Assembly (NCBI GenBank): GCA_009929485.1
Contig: SAAJ01000023.1
Coordinates: 1 to 49,001, forward strand
DNA length: 49,001 nt
Source of the DNA: Negativicutes bacterium
GTDB taxonomy: Bacteria > Bacillota > Negativicutes > Anaeromusales > Anaeromusaceae
Direction: 5' to 3'
Of the stretch, positions 42,019 through 49,001 are shown one piece after another (within the stretch, counting starts at the first letter, position 1; each line of letters opens with the position of its first letter). A program made the translations under genes and the position numbers. The notes under the pieces were generated by a model, which did not search any database, was not told the origin of the DNA, and was given only the letters and a program-made list of their open reading frames with translations.

Positions 42019-45000
42019 TTAATACTCACCTTGCTGTTTGATTACGGTAAAAATACGTTCTACTTCCTGTACATCGCCCATTACATCATAAAGCCGTTGC
42101 TTGATGAGCTTTTCCTTGGCGTCATTGCCGCGCCAACTGTCAGGGCGATATGTCATTACGGTCTCGTGTATGCAGTGCGCCAAGCCTTCGTCTCGCTCCA
42201 AGTTATTGTACAAGGCTCGCTTGGCCGGTGTGTTCAGGCTGCTTGGCGTATCATCGTGTTTTCCTTCCTTAACTTTTTGCGCCAGTTCGGCGATCTTCTT
42301 TAAATACTCTGCGTAGTCTAGCGCCTGTGCTTTGCGTTCCGTGATGATGGCGTTTAGAAGTTTCGACATTTCTTCAAAGAAAGCCGGATCGATCAAATGA
42401 TCCTGCATAATTTTGCTGCGTACATTGTTTTCAATAGTAGCTGCTACAGCCTCTTTGTTCGCCTTAATGCCGCGTGGCAGGCTGTTAATCGCATCGGCAA
42501 TGCCTGTATCGACAATCAAGTCAATTAAGGGAACCTCGCTAAAAGGGGAGATGGAGCGTGGTTCTTCAGCAGAAATGTAGGTGTCGATCAAATGGCGCAT
42601 ATCTGCTTCATAAGCCTTTAAGTCAAGCGTTTCATTGCTTGCCTTGCGAATTTCTTCGCGCAACTTCAAGTAGAAATCTACGGAGGACTTGATTTCCGCA
42701 ATTTGGACCGCGTTATAGCCGGCTGCTTCGAGCTCATCGGCCAAGTTGGCGTACGCACGGATCAGCGCAACAATTCCCTTGTAAAGAGCGGTTCGCCGTA
42801 CCGCTCGGCTAGCCAAATCTTCCGGGATTTCCGTATTGCCGCAAAAATACTGGATATATTGCAGTGTGTCTTTGGGCAGCGCTACTGGCTCACACAGTAT
42901 GGCCAGCGCTTCGAGCGCATTATCGAGGCGTTGACGGCCTTTTTCAATCCGGCTCTGGAGCATCACGTCGCAGTCTTCCTTGGCGAAGGTATCATAATCC
43001 AATTCAGCAGTATACACTGCCACCGCATTCTCCACCTTGCGGAATAAATCCTTATAGTCGATGATGCAGCCGAACTGCTTGTCATCGGAATCAAGGCGGT
43101 TGACGCGGCAGATCGCCTGAAACAGCCCATGGTCCTGCATGGACTTATCAATATATAGGTACGTACAGCTCGGTGCGTCGAATCCGGTCAAGAGCTTGTC
43201 TACTACGACCAGCAGGCGCATGACGGCCGGCTTCTTTAAAAATAGCTCTTTCGCCTCGTCTTCATATGCTTCCGTCTTTCTGCCTTGCAGCAGCTTTGTA
43301 TATATTTTGTAGATAAATTCCTTCTCGGTTTCCGTGTTGGCGCCTGTGTCCTCCGTGGTGATGTCTTTCGTTTGCGGGTTATAGGAGGTGATGACGGCAC
43401 ACTTGCCTTTCAGTTCGGTCTTTTGCAGCTTCTCAAAATAGCGGCAGGCCTCAAAAATGCTTGAGGCCACTAAAATGGCATTGCCTCGCTGTGAAGCCAG
43501 CCGCGGTTTGACGTTGAAATCAAAAACGATATCGCTGATAACCCGGTCAAGGCGCGTGCTGGAGCTGAGGACCATTTGCATCGTACCCCATTTTTTGCGA
43601 AGCTCGGCCTTTTGAAAATCATTGAGTCCTCTCGTTTTGCTGTCAAACCAAGCGTCGATTTTCTCCGACGCCATAACTTTCTGATCAATATCACGTGCTT
43701 CATAAACCAAATCCAGCACGACTTCGTCTTTTACCGCCTCATTGAACTTATAGGTATGGATATAACGGCCAAAGACCTCCAGGCTGGTCTGTTTGTCTTT
43801 TTTGAGCAGCGGCGTGCCTGTAAAGCCGATGAACACGCCTTGCGGCAGCAATGCCTTCATAACGCGGTTCAGCTTGCCGCTTTGGGTGCGGTGGCATTCA
43901 TCTACGAAAACAAAGAGCTCGCCTACTGCCGGACTCGGCTGGTTTTCCAGCTCTTTGATGAATGAATCAAAATTTGTCACATTCTTCCGGCCAAATTTGT
44001 GAACCAGGGAGCACAAAAGGCGTGGTTTTGCTTGCGAGAGCTGGCTCATCAAATCCCGTCCGCTGCTGGTGCGCTTCACAGTTTCGCCGGCCTCGTTAAA
44101 TACGCGTTCAATCTGCTTGTCGAGCTCATCGCGGTCGGTAATGACCGCCACGCGGGCGTTGGGGTTGTTTTCCAAGATCCATTTCGCCAACAATACCATG
44201 ACGATGCTTTTGCCGCTCCCTTGCGTATGCCAAATAATGCCGCCTTCACGCCGCTTGGCAAACTCCTGTGCCGCCTTAATGCCGAAATACTGGTGTACGC
44301 GCGGCAATTTTTTCACGCCGCCGTCAAACAATACAAAATCATACATAATTTCCAGCAGGCGTTCTTTATTGCACAGCTTCAGCAGATACTTGTCCAGGGG
44401 CAGGCGGCTGTTGTCGGCCTCGTCTTCTTTCCATTTGAGGAAGAACTTCTCCGGCGTGCCAATGGTGCCGTAACGCAAACCTTCCGTATCGTTGCCTGCG
44501 AAAATAAACTGTACTGTCGTAAAGAAGTCGCCGATAAATTCCTTCTTCTGGTTGACAAGGCTTTGCCGAATGCCGTCGCCGATCGACACGGTACTGCGTT
44601 TGAGCTCCAGAACGCCAATGGCAATGCCATTCACGTACAGCACAAGGTCGGGCCGCTTTTCCCGGTTGCCGAAGACGGTCACTTCCTCAGCTAAGGCAAA
44701 GTCGTTTTCGCCTGGATGCTCCCAGTCAATAAGTTGCACCGTTTCAAAATTATCGCCGACGTCTTCTTTGACCTGAACGCCGTAGCGCAGCAATTTGTAC
44801 ACGTTTTGATTATTCTCGTACAGCTCGCCGTGGTAATTATTTGCCTGTGTCCGAAGCTCGTGCAGCGCTTTGGCGATCAATGGCGCTCCGTAACCCCGGC
44901 GTTGTAAGTAGCCAGTCAGCAAGTTCTCTTCAATATTGCTGTTGTTCGGGCGGTCTTCCCAATTGCCAAGATAGGCATAGCCGAGCTCATCACGAAAAAG

Positions 45001-45048
45001 CTCGACAATTCGGTTTTGCGTTATGCGCTCGGGCTGTCCTACGCTCAT
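42019..45048 (-). CDS. hsdR: Type I restriction enzyme R subunit
   Basis: 1009 residues: the DNA-cleaving translocase of a type I system. The N-terminal nuclease has a PD-(D/E)XK set in KRPDLVLYVNGIAIGVLELKRS. The SF2 helicase motor has HTQGSGKSIVMVLLA with K280, the Walker B-like FVDECHR, and ICRVNRLDSDDK near motif VI. The C-terminal region (about 800-1009) matches the HsdR assembly part. Its start overlaps the hsdS stop by 4 bases. Intact over its length. Confidence 0.96.
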   Translation of the reverse strand: MSVGQPERITQNRIVELFRDELGYAYLGNWEDRPNNSNIEENLLTGYLQRRGYGAPLIAKALHELRTQANNYHGELYENNQNVYKLLRYGVQVKEDVGDNFETVQLIDWEHPGENDFALAEEVTVFGNREKRPDLVLYVNGIAIGVLELKRSTVSIGDGIRQSLVNQKKEFIGDFFTTVQFIFAGNDTEGLRYGTIGTPEKFFLKWKEDEADNSRLPLDKYLLKLCNKERLLEIMYDFVLFDGGVKKLPRVHQYFGIKAAQEFAKRREGGIIWHTQGSGKSIVMVLLAKWILENNPNARVAVITDRDELDKQIERVFNEAGETVKRTSSGRDLMSQLSQAKPRLLCSLVHKFGRKNVTNFDSFIKELENQPSPAVGELFVFVDECHRTQSGKLNRVMKALLPQGVFIGFTGTPLLKKDKQTSLEVFGRYIHTYKFNEAVKDEVVLDLVYEARDIDQKVMASEKIDAWFDSKTRGLNDFQKAELRKKWGTMQMVLSSSTRLDRVISDIVFDFNVKPRLASQRGNAILVASSIFEACRYFEKLQKTELKGKCAVITSYNPQTKDITTEDTGANTETEKEFIYKIYTKLLQGRKTEAYEDEAKELFLKKPAVMRLLVVVDKLLTGFDAPSCTYLYIDKSMQDHGLFQAICRVNRLDSDDKQFGCIIDYKDLFRKVENAVAVYTAELDYDTFAKEDCDVMLQSRIEKGRQRLDNALEALAILCEPVALPKDTLQYIQYFCGNTEIPEDLASRAVRRTALYKGIVALIRAYANLADELEAAGYNAVQIAEIKSSVDFYLKLREEIRKASNETLDLKAYEADMRHLIDTYISAEEPRSISPFSEVPLIDLIVDTGIADAINSLPRGIKANKEAVAATIENNVRSKIMQDHLIDPAFFEEMSKLLNAIITERKAQALDYAEYLKKIAELAQKVKEGKHDDTPSSLNTPAKRALYNNLERDEGLAHCIHETVMTYRPDSWRGNDAKEKLIKQRLYDVMGDVQEVERIFTVIKQQGEY

Positions 45049-46172
45049 ACCAATCGAATCCTCCCTGTTAACAGTTCTTGCATCATACCCTGTTTGATCT
45101 GGCGATATTTATCCAGTTTGGATTCCAAAGCGGTAATCGCGGCGTCCATGCCGGAAAGGCTGGCGGCGATATGCTTCTGTTCGTCGAGTGAAAATGGAAT
45201 AAAAAAAGAAGTTTCCGAGAATTCTTTTTTGGAAATGATATTGGTTGCGGTTATACCTGCCTTGCTCAACAAATATTGCTTACTGCTTTCTATTAGATAG
45301 TATAAAAATTCAACGCTATAATCATTATAGGGAATTAAGGCGTTAATTTGTTGATTGCATGCCCCCGCTTCTCTGAGTATTGAATTCTTCCCGATACTAG
45401 CAATACAAGTTACTAACAATGTATTTGCCGGCAATTTTCTAATAGTATTTAAACCTAGCTTTGTTATTTGCCTTCCGGAATTTGAGATATCTTTTTTGCC
45501 AGAAATGTCGGTAGGCGTGACCCAAGGAATGTCTCCATCCCAATACTCTTTTCTTGATGTTGCAGGAGTTCCCCCTGTTATTATCTCACCAACTTCAACC
45601 AGGCTTTTCTCCACCCAGCCAGCTTTCGGCTTGAGCAATTCCTGCATGGTGCCCTGCTTGATTAGTCGTTTTTTAGCGATGAGCTCTTCCAGCGACTGAA
45701 TTAGTTCGTCGGTGTCGGAAAGGACGGTGGCAATGGCAGTTTGTTCGGCAATAGAAGGGGGAAGAGCAACCATAGCTTCGTGTAAATCATTCCGATTTAT
45801 ACCTGGAACCCCGCTTTTTCCACTATATGCTTTGAAATCAATAGTTTGAAGCAAATAAGAAATAAAGAGAGGGTCATTTCCACAAAAGTTATTTACAAAT
45901 AAGGTTGTATTTAAGGGCCAGTAGTTTTCACTTACAAAATAGACGTTGCCTATTGTTCCATATCGACCGGTTACAACTCCAGGTGCAGATTCTTTATATT
46001 GGTCATGCCAATCACAACATCCCGAAGATGACACTATAGGGAACGCTCCGGCACGTCGATTATGATATGGTAGATCATAGCCACGTTGCAGATGCGAAAC
46101 TATGCCAAGTCGTTTCACGTCCCAATCGCTGGGTATAACGCCAACTTCTGTCTGCTTATATCCTGCTTTCAT
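45045..46172 (-). CDS. hsdS: Type I restriction enzyme S (specificity) subunit
   Basis: 375 residues with two target recognition domains (about 8-145 and 190-325), each followed by a helical conserved region: SIAEQTAIATVLSDTDELIQ ending KQGTMQELLKP, and LDEQKHIAASLSGMDAAI ending KQGMMQELLTGRIRLV. TRD2 includes GGTPATSRKEYWDGDIPWV. The recognised bipartite sequence cannot be read from the protein. I start at ATG 46172 (MKAGYKQTEVGVIP), overlapping the hsdM stop; ATG 46178 is possible. Confidence 0.93.
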   Translation of the reverse strand: MKAGYKQTEVGVIPSDWDVKRLGIVSHLQRGYDLPYHNRRAGAFPIVSSSGCCDWHDQYKESAPGVVTGRYGTIGNVYFVSENYWPLNTTLFVNNFCGNDPLFISYLLQTIDFKAYSGKSGVPGINRNDLHEAMVALPPSIAEQTAIATVLSDTDELIQSLEELIAKKRLIKQGTMQELLKPKAGWVEKSLVEVGEIITGGTPATSRKEYWDGDIPWVTPTDISGKKDISNSGRQITKLGLNTIRKLPANTLLVTCIASIGKNSILREAGACNQQINALIPYNDYSVEFLYYLIESSKQYLLSKAGITATNIISKKEFSETSFFIPFSLDEQKHIAASLSGMDAAITALESKLDKYRQIKQGMMQELLTGRIRLV

Positions 46173-48580
46173 CACCATGAAAACCCCATCTTCTCCAGAT
46201 GCGCCTTGATCTTGGTTTCCAGATCTGCTACGGTTTGCTGTTGAAGAGGTAAGGGAGTTTCATAGCGCTCGGCAAGCTCCTTAATCCGATTCGCCAATCG
46301 TTGACTGATGCGTTCCGTTTCTCCTTGTACCGCTTGCGTTATCGCTGCAAGCCATTTATCATCAACCACCAGTGTCTTGATTTCGTCGGTTGTGAGTGTC
46401 TTATAATGCCCGTAGGCCTGGTCATCCAAAACAGCTGCCGCCGTTTTTGCTTTCACGTTAACGGCAGACAATTTTGTCGACAATTCTAGGTACTCTTGCA
46501 GCACCTGTCGTTCTTCAACCGCGTCCGGACTGTCTTTGAGCTCCTTCAACCGGGCCTGCACTTGGACTTTGCTTATTTTGTCCCAGTCTTCAAAGTAGCC
46601 GTCTCCCGTGCTGTGATCTTCTTCGAGCTCGCCCATTTGCCCGGTCAGGGATTCAACCTGCGCAATCAGGGCATCAAGAGTTTCCTGGTCGCTAGAAAAG
46701 TAGCGGTTGACGATCAGGCCTTTTGGAACCAGGTCGCAGGCCCAGCCTTTATCCACTTCTTTACCCTTTTTATTAACCTGGATAATGCGGTAGGGCTCGG
46801 CCGTCCAGCCATCTGCCGCAAGGAGATAGCAATCGTCCTGCATAACCGTTTCCCAGTAGTCCATCAGGTGCTGATAGATGTCATAAGCGTCAATAAGTGG
46901 TAGCCCGGTATAGTGCTGCAGCAGGCTTTCCGACAAGCCTATGATGAGCGCTTTGGGAGTGAAGCCAGGCTGCAGCTCCTTGAGCTCGGTCGATGCCGCT
47001 GTTTTCCAGCGAGAAAAATGAGTGTTCATATCATCCATAAACGACTTAAATTCCGCGTGCTCGTAAATCGCTTGCTTGATTGCCTCTTTGCCAACTTTCA
47101 GCTGGTAATACTGGTCACGCCCACAGTCGCAGAAGAGCTCGTCTTTTAATGCGGGGCAAACGGCCCAGTATGTTCCTAGCGCAGCAACATCTCGCTGCGG
47201 AATACCGCCTAAGAGATGTGCTTCAATATCCTGAATATCTTCCGGTTCCTGGCTATCGATATAGCGGGGCAGGTTCAGGTTGTAGTCATTTTGCTCAATT
47301 TCTGCATAAGAAACAAGCCGCGCGTATTTCTCTACGTCCAACTGCTGTTTAAAGGTATCGACGATCTGATGAATGTCGCGGCTGCGCAAGCGATTCTTAT
47401 TTCCATCCTTTATATAGCCACGGCTGGCGTCGATCATAAAAATGCCTTTGCGCACGCCTGCGTTTTCTTTGTCGATCACCACAATGCAGGCCGGAATGCC
47501 TGTTCCATAAAACAGGTTTGCCGGTAAGCCGATAATGCCTTTGATGAAACCTTTTTCCACCAAGCTCTTGCGGATCTCAGCCTCGGCATTGCCGCGAAAG
47601 AGAACGCCGTGCGGCAGGATGCAGGCGCCTTTGCCTTTGCTTTTTAGTGAGCGAACGATATGCAGCAGGTAGGCATAGTCGCCGTTTTTAGCAGGCGGTA
47701 CACCGTATTCCTTGAAGCGACTAAACTTGTCGTTGCCATTTGAGATCGCCACGCCGTTGCTCCAGCTTTTGTCACTGAAGGGCGGATTGGCGACAACGTA
47801 ATCAAAGGTTGTCAGCGTATGCTCGTCCTGCTTAAATAAGGGATTGGCCAAAGTGTTTCCTTGCTTGATTTCCGCGGTGGGGTTGTTGTGGAGAATCATA
47901 TTCATGCGAGCCAAGCCTGCCGTGGCGGAATCCTTCTCTTGCCCGTAGAGGCTGATGTCTTTTTCCGCCGCCTCGGCGACTTTCAAGAGCAGCGAGCCCG
48001 ATCCGCATGTCGGGTCATATACGGTCGTTGCCGCTGTCGTATTGCCGCGATCAATGCCGATAACCTGGGACATAATACGGCTGACTTCGGCCGGCGTGTA
48101 GAATTGGCCTTTGCTCTTGCCGCTTTCCGTAGCGAAATGGCGCATTAGGTATTCATAGGCGTCGCCCAGAATGTCATCGCCTTCAGCCCGGTTCTTGCTG
48201 AAATCAAGCGACTTGTTTTCGAAAATGCTAATTAGGTTCGTCAGGCGGTCGACCATTTCCTTACCGCTGCCGAGTTTCGTAACATCGTTGAAATCCGGCA
48301 TGTCGGACAGTTTATTGGCGCTGGCAAGGGGGGCGATGATTTTTTTGTTGATATCGTCACCGATTGTCGTCTTGCCTTTCAAGGCTACCATGTCACGGAA
48401 GCTTGCTCCAGCAGGGATCGTGATCGGCGCAAAAGGCACGCCGGCATATTTATCGCTTATGTATTTGATGAACAACAGGACGAGAACGTAGTCTTTATAC
48501 TGGCTTGCATCCATGCCGCCTCGCAGTTCATCGCAGCTCGCCCAAAGGGAACTGTATAATTCGGATTTTTTGATAGCCAT
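46172..48580 (-). CDS. hsdM: Type I DNA adenine methyltransferase (M subunit) with long C-terminal region
   Basis: 802 residues. The N-terminal helical domain (ELYSSLWASCDELRGGM) leads to an N6-adenine methyltransferase with the SAM motif DPTCGSGSLL (D189) and catalytic NPPFSD. Typical HsdM proteins are about 500-550 residues; here some 280 more (about 515-802) follow, with mixed and coiled segments (TEIEELV-like, EVEERQVLQEYLELSTKL) ending PLQQQTVADLETKIKAHL. This extended form occurs in one HsdM subgroup. It is the first gene of the operon. Confidence 0.93.
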   Translation of the reverse strand: MAIKKSELYSSLWASCDELRGGMDASQYKDYVLVLLFIKYISDKYAGVPFAPITIPAGASFRDMVALKGKTTIGDDINKKIIAPLASANKLSDMPDFNDVTKLGSGKEMVDRLTNLISIFENKSLDFSKNRAEGDDILGDAYEYLMRHFATESGKSKGQFYTPAEVSRIMSQVIGIDRGNTTAATTVYDPTCGSGSLLLKVAEAAEKDISLYGQEKDSATAGLARMNMILHNNPTAEIKQGNTLANPLFKQDEHTLTTFDYVVANPPFSDKSWSNGVAISNGNDKFSRFKEYGVPPAKNGDYAYLLHIVRSLKSKGKGACILPHGVLFRGNAEAEIRKSLVEKGFIKGIIGLPANLFYGTGIPACIVVIDKENAGVRKGIFMIDASRGYIKDGNKNRLRSRDIHQIVDTFKQQLDVEKYARLVSYAEIEQNDYNLNLPRYIDSQEPEDIQDIEAHLLGGIPQRDVAALGTYWAVCPALKDELFCDCGRDQYYQLKVGKEAIKQAIYEHAEFKSFMDDMNTHFSRWKTAASTELKELQPGFTPKALIIGLSESLLQHYTGLPLIDAYDIYQHLMDYWETVMQDDCYLLAADGWTAEPYRIIQVNKKGKEVDKGWACDLVPKGLIVNRYFSSDQETLDALIAQVESLTGQMGELEEDHSTGDGYFEDWDKISKVQVQARLKELKDSPDAVEERQVLQEYLELSTKLSAVNVKAKTAAAVLDDQAYGHYKTLTTDEIKTLVVDDKWLAAITQAVQGETERISQRLANRIKELAERYETPLPLQQQTVADLETKIKAHLEKMGFSW

Positions 48581-48902
48581 GCTGTAGAATCAACCTTCCC
48601 AATTAAAATGCACTTGTTTAACTTCCACGCGAAAAGCTGATTTCCTTTTGAGACAGCAAACAATGCATAAACCAAGCAAGCCGCAATGCCGATGCACGCA
48701 CCAAAGTAAAAGCAGCATTCTCTGCCGTTTTCACGAAACAAGTCATTTTATGAGCTCACCGACCGACCAACCTAGTTGAATGCCTGTATTTACTGGGCTC
48801 GCTGGATTTTTCAACTGAATCCATACTTTCGCAATTTAACGAAGTAACGTAATAAGTTACCAACGAATCTTTCTTATTGCATATGCAGTCTCTACAGGCA
48901 TG

Positions 48903-48954
48903 AAAAAGGGGCTGTGACAAAATGAGGAATCATTTTGTCCACAGCTCCTTTTTT
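48903..48954. terminator. Long perfect-looking hairpin, terminator or IS-end derived
   Basis: AAAAAGGGGCTGTGACAAAATGA pairs with TCATTTTGTCCACAGCTCCTTTTT across a loop of four bases, with two bulged or mismatched positions. Arms of about 23 bases and flanking A/T runs suit bidirectional termination. The words GGGGCTGTGACAAAAT resemble IS terminal repeats. The gap 48581-49001 holds nothing else I can support. Confidence 0.6.
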
Positions 48955-49001
48955 GTGTCCATTTTGATTTTTTCACAAGATAAATCCGAAAAAAGAGTAT
49001 A

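Noticed and set aside
43999-44694. A 231-codon open frame antisense to hsdR
   Set aside because: It overlaps the helicase motifs of hsdR on the other strand and has no start signal or domain.
48457-48741. A 94-codon minus-strand frame with a hydrophobic stretch upstream of hsdM
   Set aside because: More than a third overlaps hsdM in another frame, and no ribosome-binding site or family was recognised.

Overview
The window is about 49 kb of bacterial chromosome with moderate to slightly high GC. The gene content points to a spore-forming, outer-membrane-bearing Firmicute of the Negativicutes, most likely Sporomusaceae. The evidence is a Firmicute housekeeping order (DUF2232/yybS, gdpP, rplI, then dnaB, purA, rnj), a spore-former-type LonC protease, T-box riboswitches, and Gram-negative-style PgaC/PgaD genes. 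The genus is inferred from gene content only.

Layout. (1) 1-8752: UspA, a small ORF, then DUF2232-gdpP-rplI-lonC, a frameshifted PD-(D/E)XK-like gene, and dnaB. (2) 9355-15265: purA behind a strong promoter and structured leader, tRNA-Lys, RNase J, a Tyr T-box and tyrS. (3) 15266-19798: a binding lipoprotein / histidine kinase / NarL-type regulator triad, divergent from an organophosphate antiporter (a candidate Hpt/Pgt-like sensing system). (4) 20213-21627: a phosphate butyryltransferase-family gene and a Glu-Val-Asp-Phe tRNA cluster. (5) 21803-28481: a chemoreceptor gene with a damaged 5' end, a small ORF, a PAS/GAF hybrid kinase with an HD-GYP regulator, and a YbaK deacylase. (6) 28630-31902: a complete ECF transporter (S-A-A-T) behind a T-box whose specifier reads UGG, so probably a tryptophan importer. 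(7) 31930-37080: a thioesterase, a secreted protein, a wrecked pga (poly-GlcNAc) locus that still has pgaD, a small membrane protein and a DASS transporter. (8) 37159-49001: the 3' part of a tRNA-Ser(GCT) gene marks the left junction of an apparent genomic island. It carries a phage Gp49-like gene, a NYN nuclease with a hidden -1-frame C-terminal extension, a duplicated cassette with a 21-bp tandem array, an AlbA_2/Schlafen-like ATP-binding protein, and an hsdM-hsdS-hsdR-metalloprotease operon running off toward the right edge.

Intergenic DNA is unusually rich in short modular repeats and about 160-bp imperfect palindromes, placed directly behind terminators or between genes. No IS transposase, CRISPR array or integrase is visible. 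The most unusual items are the NYN locus with its out-of-frame, duplicated domain, the palindromes whose arms differ in sequence yet remain self-complementary, and the eroded pga operon.
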